A stretch of 62,461 bases of DNA from an uncultured Lachnospiraceae bacterium (GTDB lineage: Bacteria; Bacillota; Clostridia; Lachnospirales; Lachnospiraceae), in NCBI GenBank assembly GCA_910576975.1, contig CAJTJY010000003.1, positions 1 to 62,461 of the forward strand, in the 5' to 3' direction. The notes beneath the pieces were generated by a model. It ran no database searches. It had not been told where the DNA came from and was given only the letters and a program-made list of their open reading frames with translations. A program made the translations under genes and the position numbers. Below are positions 7,723 to 16,508 of the stretch, piece by piece (within the stretch, counting starts at the first letter, position 1; each line of letters starts with the position of its first letter).

Positions 7723-10281
7723 ATGCGCATGGATATTGGAAATATGAATAGACGCCGTACCACGCATTTTTTGATAGGAAGCTTTGCTCTTCTTTTGTGT
7801 ATCAGTGCGGCAGCGTTTTTTTGCCTGGGATATTATGTAAGCAAGATTAGCAAGGAAGCCATTGACGGAGTGGGCGACCTATATATGACAGGAATAAATG
7901 AACAAATTTCTTCACATTTCCATACCCTTATGAATTTAAAATTGGAGCAGGCTGAAACCGTGACAAGGGTTGTTTTGTCAGAGCCAGGGAATAAAGAGGA
8001 TTTATATCATGAATTGATTTATCGGGTCACTGCCAGGAATTTTGATTATCTGGCGTTGTGTTCTGAAGAAGGAGATCTGCAGATGCTTTATGGCAATCAG
8101 ATACGGCTTGCGGATCCAGAACCATTTTATCGTTCTTTGAGAGACGGCGAAAATAAGGTGGCAGTAGGCAGGGATGAATTTGACAAAGAACTGGTGCTAT
8201 TCGGGATTGGCGCGGAGTACCCTATGGAAAATGAGGAGCAATCCATGGCGCTAGTGGTGGGTCTTCCCATTACATATATTAGTGAAATGCTGGCTACCGA
8301 AGGGGAAGATACATTGATGTATTCCCATATTATCCGCAAGGATGGCAGCTTTGTTACCAGCAACATGCAAGGATACGATGATTATTTTAGCAGCTTGTAT
8401 GAGCGCTACAAAGGCGAAAAGGATAAAATAGATAATTATATTAAAGAGTTGTCAATGGCAATGGAGAAGAAAGAAGACTATACGGTGGTTATGGACTTTG
8501 GCGGCGGCAGGCAGCAGATGTATTGCACCTCTTTGCCTTATTCAGAATGGCATCTGGTAACCATACTGCCTTTTGGACAGCTGAATGAGACGGTTGAAGA
8601 TCTCAACTGGAATAGGACGGTGTCAACCGTGCTAGTCTTTGTATTGGTTGTGGTTGTGCTTTTGTGCATATTTTATTACTATTATAAAATGTCCTGCCAG
8701 CAGCTCAAGGAGGTCGAAATGGCCCGTCAGGAAGCGCTGCAGGCAACGAAAGCCAAGAGCGAATTTTTGTCGAATATGAGTCATGATATCCGTACGCCTA
8801 TGAATGCGATCGTGGGCATGACGGCGATTGCCACGGCTCATATTGATAATCAGGAGCAAGTTCACAATTGCCTAAAAAAAATAGCATTGTCTGGGAAGCA
8901 TTTGCTGGGATTGATTAATGACGTGCTGGATATGTCTAAGATTGAAAGCGGAAAAATGACTCTGACGTTAGAACGGATTTCTCTGCAGGAAGTGTTTGAC
9001 GGGATTGTCAGCATCGTACAGACGCAAATCAAGGGAAAAGGTCAGAATTTGAATGTTCATATCACGGATATTGAGGCGGAGGATGTGTATTGCGACGGCG
9101 TGCGCCTCAATCAGGTATTGTTAAATCTGTTGTCCAATGCGGTTAAGTATACTCAGGAAGGCGGCACGATACAGTTGTCACTGTACCAGGAAGAAGCGCC
9201 GCAGGAAAAGGGAAGCGATTATGTCCGCACGCATGTCTTGGTAAAAGATAATGGGATCGGCATGACAAAAGAATTTTTGACGCATATTTTTGATTCTTAT
9301 TCCAGAGCCGACAGTAAGCGGGTGCAGAAGACAGAAGGAGCCGGGCTTGGCATGGCGATCACCAAATATATCGTAGACGCCATGGGCGGAGAGCTACTGG
9401 TAGAGAGCGAGCCTCAAAAAGGAACGGAATTCCACCTGATTTTAGATTTGCAGAAAGCAGACATCATGGAAGTTGACATGGTGCTTCCTGCATGGAAGAT
9501 GCTTGTGGTAGATGATGATGAGACTTTATGCCGCACGGCAGTCGATGCGCTGGAGTCGATAGGCATACAGGCAGATTGGACGCTGAGCGGACAAAAAGCC
9601 ATTGAGTTAGTTACGAAACATCACAAAATGCGGGATGATTATCAGATTGTGATGCTGGACTGGAAGCTTGCGGATATGAATGGTCTGACAGTTGCCAGGC
9701 AAATACGCAAGATTATGGAAGTGGATATGCCGATCATCCTGATTTCTGCATACGACTGGAGCGAGTTTGAAGCGGAGGCAAAGGAGGCTGGAATTACCGG
9801 ATTTATATCAAAACCGCTGTTTAAATCTACGTTATTCTATGGATTGAAAAGGTACATGGGGATTGAAGAGGAAGAAAACGCAGAAGCAGATATGGATCTG
9901 GCAGGGCGTCATGTGCTGGTTGCCGAGGACAATGACCTCAACTGGGAAATTTTAAATGAATTGCTGACGGATTTTGGAATGGAGCTTGATTGGGCGGAAA
10001 ATGGAAAAATCTGCCTAGAAAAATTCCAGGAATCTGAGCCAGGATATTATGATGTAATCCTTATGGATGTCCGTATGCCGATTATGAATGGCTACGAATC
10101 TACGATGGCAATCCGTTCTCTGAACCGTTCCGATGCAAAGGAGATTCCGATTATCGCCATGACGGCAGATGCGTTTGCGGAGGATATCAAGCGGTGTCTG
10201 GACAGTGGCATGAATGCGCATACGGCGAAGCCCATCAATCTGGATGAGGTATTCTCCTTGTTAAATAGATTCATAAAATGA
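7723..10281 (+). CDS. Hybrid sensor histidine kinase with two receiver domains
   Basis: An inner-membrane signalling protein of about 852 aa. Order: membrane segment (about 15-40), an extracytoplasmic sensor of about 250 residues that looks like a Cache-type domain, a second membrane segment (about 296-318), and a HisKA domain with FLSNMSHDIRTPMNAIVG (His near 353). A HATPase domain (NLLSNAVKY, DNGIGM, GAGLGMAI) follows. Receiver 1 has its phospho-acceptor Asp in MLDWKLADMNG near 645; receiver 2 has it in LMDVRMPIMNG near 780. Such hybrids usually relay within one chain or to a separate partner; no Hpt domain is present. The start is 7723 or, with better spacing from AAGGAGG, 7729. Its neighbour is a convergent HD-GYP gene. 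Confidence 0.93.
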   Translation: MRMDIGNMNRRRTTHFLIGSFALLLCISAAAFFCLGYYVSKISKEAIDGVGDLYMTGINEQISSHFHTLMNLKLEQAETVTRVVLSEPGNKEDLYHELIYRVTARNFDYLALCSEEGDLQMLYGNQIRLADPEPFYRSLRDGENKVAVGRDEFDKELVLFGIGAEYPMENEEQSMALVVGLPITYISEMLATEGEDTLMYSHIIRKDGSFVTSNMQGYDDYFSSLYERYKGEKDKIDNYIKELSMAMEKKEDYTVVMDFGGGRQQMYCTSLPYSEWHLVTILPFGQLNETVEDLNWNRTVSTVLVFVLVVVVLLCIFYYYYKMSCQQLKEVEMARQEALQATKAKSEFLSNMSHDIRTPMNAIVGMTAIATAHIDNQEQVHNCLKKIALSGKHLLGLINDVLDMSKIESGKMTLTLERISLQEVFDGIVSIVQTQIKGKGQNLNVHITDIEAEDVYCDGVRLNQVLLNLLSNAVKYTQEGGTIQLSLYQEEAPQEKGSDYVRTHVLVKDNGIGMTKEFLTHIFDSYSRADSKRVQKTEGAGLGMAITKYIVDAMGGELLVESEPQKGTEFHLILDLQKADIMEVDMVLPAWKMLVVDDDETLCRTAVDALESIGIQADWTLSGQKAIELVTKHHKMRDDYQIVMLDWKLADMNGLTVARQIRKIMEVDMPIILISAYDWSEFEAEAKEAGITGFISKPLFKSTLFYGLKRYMGIEEEENAEADMDLAGRHVLVAEDNDLNWEILNELLTDFGMELDWAENGKICLEKFQESEPGYYDVILMDVRMPIMNGYESTMAIRSLNRSDAKEIPIIAMTADAFAEDIKRCLDSGMNAHTAKPINLDEVFSLLNRFIK

Positions 10282-10287
10282 TAAAAA

Positions 10288-10465
10288 GGGGCTGTCGCAC
10301 TAAGATTTCACTTCTTTAAAAGGTCTTGCCGCTCATGCGGCAAAAACAGATTGCACAAAATCACTCTGGGAAGCTAGCTTCCCAAGATAATTTTTGTGCA
10401 TTTTGTTTGCATTGCTTTGCAATGTAAACCTTTTGAAGAAGTGAATATCTTAGTGCGACAGCGTC
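10288..10465. repeat. Cloverleaf palindromic element, copy A
   Basis: An element of about 178 bp whose ends pair over more than 30 bases: GCTGTCGCACTAAGAT and CTTCTTTAAAAGGT on the left, with their complements on the right. Inside are three arms: TTGCCGCTCATGCGGCAA, a long arm closed by TGCAC/GTGCA and tipped by GGGAAGCTAGCTTCCC, and TTTGCATTGCTTTGCAATGTAAA. It lies between two convergent genes and is followed by TTTTT, so it could end transcription both ways. Confidence 0.85.
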
Positions 10466-10505
10466 TTTTTGTCTAGTTCTTTCGATTAAAGAGGTTGAAC
10501 ATATT

Positions 10506-11609
10506 TTATATAATTTTAACAATTTCCAGTTCTGGCTTGGCGAGCATGTCAATGATAGAGCCATCATCCATCTGAAGCATCGGTTTCGTTAAATGACTGG
10601 GATTGATCATCACAATCGTGGCGCTATGCCCGTTGTTTAACAATACGCGGTTGTTCTGGTATGTGGTGGCGATCCGGTTTAAGAATGTTAAAATATATTG
10701 AGGGCTGTATTTTTGCAAACCATCCCGCTCAAACATATCAATTGCTTGAAATGGGCACAAGGGGGAACGGTAAGGGCGTGCCGCCGTCGTGGCGTCATAT
10801 ACGTCTGCAATGGCGATAATTCCGGCGAATTCGTCTATCTCATCACCTTTTAGTGATTGTGGATAACCAGAACCATCACACCGTTCATGGTGCTGCAGGG
10901 CGGCTTTTTTAATCCGCTTATCGATGGGCAGGTGTTTTAAAATCTTGTAACTAAACAGAGGATGCTGCTTGATCATCTCAAATTCCTCGTCTGTATATTT
11001 ATCTGGCTTATTCAAAATTTCGTCAGGAATAGATGTTTTGCCGATATCATGGAATAGGCCGCACAAAGTTATCGTGTCTAGATCTTGATGCGAAAAACGA
11101 AGCCATTTGCCCATCATCCGGGAAATCAGTGCGACATTGAGACAGTGGGCATAGACGCTGTCGTCATCAAGCCTCATGTTATGCAGCTTGTCAAAAAGAT
11201 CTACCGTGGTTTTCGAGGCGGCAATCAGGGCTGCGCAGTCATCCAATATCTGGCGGAAGTCTATGGGATTTTTTGGATTGCTGATAATGGTATCAAACAC
11301 TTGCCGGATAGAATTGATCTTCTTGGTATATTCTATCTGATATCTCATGAATGCTGGATTTGCCTTGATTTTTTGGGAATGGGAAGGATTCGAAGCGCGG
11401 CTGGGATTTGGGATTGCTGCTTTGGATCCTTCAGGATGTTTCTCTGGATCTTTGACATTCACTTTTTGAACACTGTAAAAGGACAGACGGTAAATTCCCT
11501 CGGAAGTCAGAATCGTGTCCGCTTCCATAATCCGCTGTCCTCCGCTGGTGTAAATTGTTTCAGCAACGATCATTCCAGGTTGTAGATCTTTGACTTGTAA
11601 ACTTTTCAT
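10506..11609 (-). CDS. HD-GYP domain cyclic-di-GMP phosphodiesterase (predicted)
   Basis: HD-GYP proteins hydrolyse cyclic di-GMP. The C-terminal domain has the metal site HDIGK (near residue 187) and the HHERCDGSGYP signature (near 238), with further HP and D ligands. The N-terminal 110 residues form a small beta-rich domain (LQPGMIVAETIY) typical of the DUF3391-like part of this family, then a linker. At 367 aa, length is usual. No membrane segment is seen, so it is cytoplasmic. It has its own promoter at 11720-11748 and ends next to the cloverleaf element facing the hybrid kinase. Confidence 0.92.
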   Translation of the reverse strand: MKSLQVKDLQPGMIVAETIYTSGGQRIMEADTILTSEGIYRLSFYSVQKVNVKDPEKHPEGSKAAIPNPSRASNPSHSQKIKANPAFMRYQIEYTKKINSIRQVFDTIISNPKNPIDFRQILDDCAALIAASKTTVDLFDKLHNMRLDDDSVYAHCLNVALISRMMGKWLRFSHQDLDTITLCGLFHDIGKTSIPDEILNKPDKYTDEEFEMIKQHPLFSYKILKHLPIDKRIKKAALQHHERCDGSGYPQSLKGDEIDEFAGIIAIADVYDATTAARPYRSPLCPFQAIDMFERDGLQKYSPQYILTFLNRIATTYQNNRVLLNNGHSATIVMINPSHLTKPMLQMDDGSIIDMLAKPELEIVKII

Positions 11610-11719
11610 ATCATTTCTCCCTGTTTATATGTAAAAGAATAGCTCATTTCCAGAATGCCAGAGACATTCCCGCTGCGGTAGAACTCCTAAGACTTGCTGA
11701 TTTAAAACTTCTTACCTTA

Positions 11720-11748
11720 AGTATAAAAATAATAAGGACATTTGTCAA
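11720..11748 (-). promoter_or_regulatory. Promoter of the HD-GYP gene
   Basis: On the minus strand TTGACA (11743-11748), a 17-base spacer and TATACT (11720-11725). This gives a leader of about 105 nt before the start at 11609. Confidence 0.8.
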
Positions 11749-11799
11749 CAAAGAAAAGGGGCACTCAAAGGGCAAGTTTACACAAATTTTATACTTTTT

Positions 11800-12050
11800 A
11801 GAAAAATTGAATAGGATTTTATCAATAACACTGATATAATATAAAATATTCAATATCATGCTAGAAAAATTGAATGGGACTTTATCAATAACGCTGATAG
11901 AATATAAAATGTTTTATATCGTGGCAGAGAAATGGGATAGGATTATATCAATAACATTGATATAATATAAAATATTTAATATCATGCTAGAAAAAATTGA
12001 ATGGGATTATATCAATAACGCTGATATACGGATATTCTATATCATCTCAT
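11800..12050 (+). repeat. Four 63-bp tandem repeats upstream of a sensor kinase gene
   Basis: Units at 11800-11862, 11863-11925, 11926-11988 and 11989-12050 are about 80-90% alike. Each holds an inverted repeat of the form TATCA-ATAACRC-TGATA; unit 3 has the longest, TATATCAA/TTGATATA. In units 1 and 3 it runs directly into an extended -10 (TGATATAAT). A second inverted pair, TGATAT/ATATCA, follows. The last unit ends 22 bases before the kinase start codon at 12073. Confidence 0.9.
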
Positions 12051-12072
12051 AAGAAGAATCGAGGAAATCAAT

Positions 12073-13563
12073 ATGAGATTACGCACAAGGCTGATTATCT
12101 CCTTTTTTATTATTATAATAGTTCCGGTTTTGTTAGCTGGCGCCACAATATGGGGATTTGGGCATTACCAGAAGAAAGCGATCCATCAGCTCTATAACTT
12201 AGAGGAAAATCCTTATGACTACTTTGTAAATTCTTTTAAAGTGTTAAGCCGCATCACAAAATCTACTTACGAGGAGTTGCAAAAGACGGCGAAAGAAGCG
12301 CCGCAGAAGCTAGAGGATCCTGGATATTTAGATAAGATCAACAAAGAATTAGAACATAAATACTCCTACCTGATACTTCGCCGGGGGGAAGAGCTGGTGT
12401 ATGAAGGAAAGCAGGCGTCTTGGGATTCCCTACGGGAGAGCCTTCCAGAGTATGACAGCGTCGTATTGCAGAATCCTGGCTCTGGATATTATCTCGAAGG
12501 AGAAGGACAAGCGCTACTCAAGCAGATAGATATGGAGTTTCCAAATGGAGACAAAGGCAGTGTTTTTATCATTACGTCTTTGGAGCGCTTTTTACCAGAT
12601 GTCAAGGAAATTATTCTCGACTTGCTGATTTCTATTGTGCTGATTTTGATTTTTACCGCAGGAATGCTAACGGTCTGGATTTATCAGGGCATCATTAATC
12701 CGATCCATAAGCTGCAGGTGGCGGCGCAGAATATCAAGGAGGGGAATCTGGATTTTACAATTGAGACAGATGGCAGGGATGAGATCGGGGAACTTTGCAG
12801 GAATTTTGAGGAGATGCGCTATCGGCTGAAGCAGTCAGAAGAGGAGATGCTGGCGGGAGAAAAGGAAAACAGAGTATTGATTAGCAACATTTCCCATGAT
12901 TTAAAAACGCCGATTACCGCTATCAAAGGGTATGTGGAAGGGCTGATGGACGGGGTGGCTGATACGCCCAAGAAGCAGGAAAAATATATTCGTACCATTT
13001 ACAATAAAGCCAATGAAATGGATACTTTAATCAATGAATTGACATTGTATTCCAGGATCGACACCAACCGGATTCCATATAATTTTAACCGTATCAATGT
13101 GGCGGATTATTTTGACGACTGCGTAGAAGAAGTGGGGCTTGACCTGGAGGCAAAAAACATCAAGCTCACTTATATAGATTATGCAGATAAGGACGTTCTG
13201 ATTATTGCGGATCCAGAACAGTTACGGCGTGTAATCAATAACATTATAAGCAACTCCGTCAAATATCTGGACAAGAAGCAAGGATTTATCAATATCCGTA
13301 TCCGTGACGTGGGGGACTTTATCCAAGTGGAGATAGAGGATAATGGCAGAGGGATAGCAGGAAAGGATTTGCCCTATATTTTTGACCGTTTTTACCGGAC
13401 GGACGCTTCTAGGAATTCTTCCACTGGTGGAAGCGGAATCGGACTGTCGATCGTAAAGAAAATTATCGAAGACCATGGGGGCAAGATTTGGGCAAACAGC
13501 AAGGAGGGTACGGGAACAATTATGTATTTCGTGATTCGGAAATATCAGGAGGTAATAAATTGA
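12073..13563 (+). CDS. Sensor histidine kinase (HAMP-HisKA-HATPase)
   Basis: Two membrane segments (about 7-28 and 181-203) frame an extracytoplasmic domain of about 150 residues. A HAMP linker follows, then HisKA with the phospho-acceptor in ISNISHDLKTPITAIKGY (near residue 276), and a HATPase domain with INNIISNSVKYLD, DNGRGIAGKD, FDRFYR and GSGIGLSIVKKI. At 496 aa it is a normal class I kinase. Its stop overlaps the TTG start of the response regulator, so the pair is co-translated. The sensed signal is unknown. Confidence 0.95.
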   Translation: MRLRTRLIISFFIIIIVPVLLAGATIWGFGHYQKKAIHQLYNLEENPYDYFVNSFKVLSRITKSTYEELQKTAKEAPQKLEDPGYLDKINKELEHKYSYLILRRGEELVYEGKQASWDSLRESLPEYDSVVLQNPGSGYYLEGEGQALLKQIDMEFPNGDKGSVFIITSLERFLPDVKEIILDLLISIVLILIFTAGMLTVWIYQGIINPIHKLQVAAQNIKEGNLDFTIETDGRDEIGELCRNFEEMRYRLKQSEEEMLAGEKENRVLISNISHDLKTPITAIKGYVEGLMDGVADTPKKQEKYIRTIYNKANEMDTLINELTLYSRIDTNRIPYNFNRINVADYFDDCVEEVGLDLEAKNIKLTYIDYADKDVLIIADPEQLRRVINNIISNSVKYLDKKQGFINIRIRDVGDFIQVEIEDNGRGIAGKDLPYIFDRFYRTDASRNSSTGGSGIGLSIVKKIIEDHGGKIWANSKEGTGTIMYFVIRKYQEVIN

Positions 13564-14249
13564 AGAAAATATTGATTATTGAAGATGAAGTGGCAATTGC
13601 CGATTTGGAGAAAGATTATCTGGAGCTCAGCGGTTTTTCTGTAGAGATAGAAAATAACGGCGATCAAGGGCTGGTCCGGGCGTTGAATGAAGAGTTTGAT
13701 ATGTTTATTTTAGATTTGATGCTTCCTGGCGTCGATGGATTTGAAATATGCAAAAAGATTCGCGAGAACAAGAATACGCCTGTCTTAATGGTATCGGCAA
13801 AGAAAGATGACATTGATAAAATACGGGGGCTTGGCTTGGGAGCAGATGATTATATTACAAAGCCGTTTTCTCCCAGTGAGCTGGTGGCAAGAGTCAAAGC
13901 GCATCTTTCTAGATACGAGCGTTTGATTAACAGCAACATCCAGGAAAACGATATGATTGAAATCCGCGGGTTGAAGATTGACAAGACGGCGCGCAGAGTC
14001 TGGATCAATGAGGAAGAAAAACAGTTTACTACCAAAGAGTTTGACTTGCTTGCGTTTCTTGCCCAGAATCCGAACCGGGTATTTAGTAAAGAAGAGCTGT
14101 TTAGCGAGATCTGGGATTTGGAATCAGTGGGAGATATTGCGACCGTGACTGTGCATATCAAGAAAATTCGTGAAAAGATTGAAGTGAATACGGCAAAGCC
14201 TCAGTACATTGAGACGATCTGGGGCGTGGGATATCGCTTTAAGGTATAA
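13560..14249 (+). CDS. OmpR/PhoB-family response regulator, 229 aa
   Basis: Receiver domain with acidic pocket IIEDE, phospho-acceptor Asp in MFILDLMLPGVDG (near residue 51) and the lysine in ITKPFSPSEL. A winged-helix DNA-binding domain follows (FTTKEFDLLAFLAQNPNRVFS... VWGVGYRF-type end, here IWGVGYRFKV). I chose TTG at 13560 because AGGAGG lies 7 bases before it and it is the exact start of the receiver fold; longer in-frame readings add non-homologous residues. It is the partner of the preceding kinase. The 63-bp repeat array upstream is a plausible autoregulatory target. Confidence 0.93.
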   Translation: MKKILIIEDEVAIADLEKDYLELSGFSVEIENNGDQGLVRALNEEFDMFILDLMLPGVDGFEICKKIRENKNTPVLMVSAKKDDIDKIRGLGLGADDYITKPFSPSELVARVKAHLSRYERLINSNIQENDMIEIRGLKIDKTARRVWINEEEKQFTTKEFDLLAFLAQNPNRVFSKEELFSEIWDLESVGDIATVTVHIKKIREKIEVNTAKPQYIETIWGVGYRFKV

Positions 14250-14252
14250 GAG

Positions 14253-14951
14253 ATGATTAAAAAAATAGAGATTATTTATCAGGACCAGGATATTGTGGTT
14301 TGCCATAAGATGCCTGGAATCCCGGTGCAAACGTCGAAAGCAAGGCAGCAGGACATGGTAAGCCTTTTACGCAATCATTTAGCAGAGCAAGGAGAAGATT
14401 CCCAGATCTTTATCGTGCAACGTCTGGATCAGCCGGTAGAAGGCCTTATGGTGTTTGCCAGGACGAAGCACGCCGCTGCTGACCTAAGCAGGCAGTCAAA
14501 AGAGAGGGGAATGGGCAAACAGTATCTGGCTTTGGCAGAAGGGCGATTCAAGCAGCCTTGTGGTACGTTAGAAGATTACATGCTACGAGACGGCAGGGAT
14601 AATATTTCAAGCGTTGTTTCAGGTGGTATGAAAGGAGCCAAGCTGGCAAAGCTTTCCTATGAAGTGATAAAGGCATGGCAGCCCAAGGAGACGCCTGGGC
14701 TGATAAGCCTTGTACGGATTAAGCTTAATACCGGGCGCCATCATCAGATTCGGGTACAGTTAGCACATGACGGACATCCGCTTGTGGGGGACAGGAAATA
14801 TAATCCCAATTGTGCCCAAGGATATCTCCCAGTAGCATTGTGTTCCGTGAAGCTAGCGTTTTGCCATCCAAAAGATGGCAGAGTGATGGATTTTGATATT
14901 GAAAAAGAGCTTAAGATGTTGGGAGGAATCCCGTTGAATACTGCAGAGTAG
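14253..14951 (+). CDS. RluA-family RNA pseudouridine synthase
   Basis: Converts uridine to pseudouridine in rRNA or tRNA. The catalytic aspartate motif is present as VQRLDQPVEGLMVFART (near residue 59), with the later KLNTGRHHQIRVQLAH and HPLVGDRKY motifs. At 232 aa it is a short form without an S4 RNA-binding domain. It starts only three bases after the response regulator stop, so it is probably in the same transcript, without a functional link I can see. Confidence 0.93.
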   Translation: MIKKIEIIYQDQDIVVCHKMPGIPVQTSKARQQDMVSLLRNHLAEQGEDSQIFIVQRLDQPVEGLMVFARTKHAAADLSRQSKERGMGKQYLALAEGRFKQPCGTLEDYMLRDGRDNISSVVSGGMKGAKLAKLSYEVIKAWQPKETPGLISLVRIKLNTGRHHQIRVQLAHDGHPLVGDRKYNPNCAQGYLPVALCSVKLAFCHPKDGRVMDFDIEKELKMLGGIPLNTAE

Positions 14952-15105
14952 ATCACCATCAGGTATTTTGAAACAATGGCAACAGAAGTTCAAGAATGCA
15001 AAGCAAGCCATGTCATGGGTTGAAAACAGTCAGGCGTCTTGCAAAAAGAGCATATGAAACGGTGAAGATAGTATAAGTAAGAAAGAATCCGCACATACTG
15101 ATAGC

Positions 15106-16137
15106 ATGAAGAGCGAAGTAAGAGAAGGTGGGCGGAGAATTGGAAAGATTTTGGGGATTACCCTGGCAGTATATGTTTGTATCCGCTGGCTGCTGCCTTT
15201 GGTGATTCCTTTTTTTATTGCTTTTTTGCTGGCGAAGCTTCTGAATCCTCTGGTGGAAAAATTAGAACAGAAGTTAAGGTGGAAAAGGACCATATGGTCT
15301 TCGTTGCTGGTAAGTTTCCTATTTTTGCTTCTGGCAGTATTGCTGTTTTTTTTCTTGAAAACCTTGTTGGATCAGGTTGTGAATGTAGCAGACAACCTAG
15401 AAGCGTATAAAAAGCAGGCACAGGTATTTTTTTATGATTGCTGCGGCCAGGTAGAGGCGTTTACCGGGATAGAAGCGCAGGCCATTCGGAAAGGAGTGGA
15501 GGAACAGCTTCCGGGACTGATGCGGAATATGAAAGACAAAGCAGTTCCAGTGCTGATGAATGGGACAATTTCCTATGCAAGGAACATGTTTATCTGTGTT
15601 GGCATTTGCTTCGTGGTGATAGTCAGCACGATTTTGATTTTGAAAGATTACAAAAAAATACGTTCTTCACTGGAACGCCATCCCATTGGCCAGATCAGTC
15701 TTAAAGTCTGCCGCAGGACGTATGAGGCAGGGGGAGCCTATATTAAGGCACAGCTTATGATCATGCTGATCATTTCTGTTGTCTGTGTAGCAGGATTGTA
15801 TTTATCGGGCAATAAATATGCATTACTGGCAGGCTGCAGTATCGGTATCTGTGACGCCATGCCTTTTTTGGGAACGGGAACCATATTTGTCCCTTGGGCA
15901 TTAATTGTCATGATGCAGGGCAAATATATGTTGGCGGCGATTTATACCGTGATTTATACGATCTGTACCCTTTTGCGGGAAGTATTAGAACCGAAGCTTT
16001 TAGGGAATAAATTAGGGATGCATCCGCTTTCAGTGATAGCCAGTATGTATGTGGGACTTGGAATCTACGGTCTGTGGGGATTTGCCTTGGGTCCTCTTTC
16101 CTATATTTTGATACGGGAAATTTACTTGACAATCTGA
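15106..16137 (+). CDS. AI-2E family permease, YtvI-like (343 aa)
   Basis: A membrane protein with six to eight hydrophobic segments. There is an N-terminal pair (about 12-75), a soluble middle of about 100 residues, and a C-terminal set containing the family signatures GICDAMPFLGTG and PLSVIASMYVGLGIYGLWG. Family members export small molecules or ions. The sporulation protein YtvI belongs here and matches in length. The start at 15106 has no strong ribosome site. The promoter for the next gene's T-box lies across its last codons. Confidence 0.85.
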   Translation: MKSEVREGGRRIGKILGITLAVYVCIRWLLPLVIPFFIAFLLAKLLNPLVEKLEQKLRWKRTIWSSLLVSFLFLLLAVLLFFFLKTLLDQVVNVADNLEAYKKQAQVFFYDCCGQVEAFTGIEAQAIRKGVEEQLPGLMRNMKDKAVPVLMNGTISYARNMFICVGICFVVIVSTILILKDYKKIRSSLERHPIGQISLKVCRRTYEAGGAYIKAQLMIMLIISVVCVAGLYLSGNKYALLAGCSIGICDAMPFLGTGTIFVPWALIVMMQGKYMLAAIYTVIYTICTLLREVLEPKLLGNKLGMHPLSVIASMYVGLGIYGLWGFALGPLSYILIREIYLTI

Positions 16138-16154
16138 GGAAAGTATCATAAAAT
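16126..16154 (+). promoter_or_regulatory. Promoter of the proS T-box leader
   Basis: TTGACA (16126-16131), a 17-base spacer and TAAAAT (16149-16154), overlapping the end of the upstream permease gene. It places the transcript start near 16161, just before T-box stem I. Confidence 0.75.
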
Positions 16155-16160
16155 AACGAT

Positions 16161-16391
16161 TACCAAAATAAATATCAAGCGATGAAAAGGAATAGTACGG
16201 ATAGGAAGATGCACAGAGAGGAAATCAGAGCTGAGAGATTTCACATACTAATATTCGGAACCCGCCTTGGAGCTGCGTGTGAGCCGTTTGTCCGCGTTAA
16301 GGATGTTGAGAGAATGTCAGTTGTGCATTAATCAGGGTGGTACCGCCGGAATTCCGGTCCCTATGGGATTGGAGCTCCGGCTTTTTTTCTT
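16161..16391 (+). promoter_or_regulatory. Proline T-box riboswitch with terminator
   Basis: A tRNA-sensing leader controlling prolyl-tRNA synthetase. The T-box itself reads AGGGTGGTACCGC (16334-16346). Stem I has the AG-bulge region and the GCTGAGAG and CCTTGGAGC landmarks. The specifier codon in the usual position (GAA-CCC-GCC) is CCC (16261-16263), a proline codon, which fits the downstream gene. The terminator pairs GCCGGA with TCCGGC and GGTCCC with GGGATT (16345-16381) before a run of T (16382-16388). When uncharged tRNA-Pro binds, the T-box would act as antiterminator. Confidence 0.93.
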
Positions 16392-16440
16392 AATAGGAAA
16401 TTCAAACCTTTTGACACTCTAATCCTATAAGAAAAAGACC

Positions 16441-16471
16441 CTCTAGGCAGGATTCTTTCTTACGCAGCAGC
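16441..16471. repeat. Half-element shared with 48734-48768
   Basis: The complement of this stretch reads as a GCTGCTGCG end followed by AAGAATCCTGCCTAGAG. It matches 48734-48768, which has a GCTGTCGCA end followed by AAAATCCTGCCTAGAG. It lies in the proS leader after the T-box terminator. Confidence 0.5.
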
Positions 16472-16508
16472 AACCTCATGTGCGGCAGCAGAAAAGGAGA
16501 GTTAAATC

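Noticed and set aside
11800..12050. CRISPR array
   Set aside because: The whole 63-bp unit is repeated; there are no unique spacers and no cas genes.
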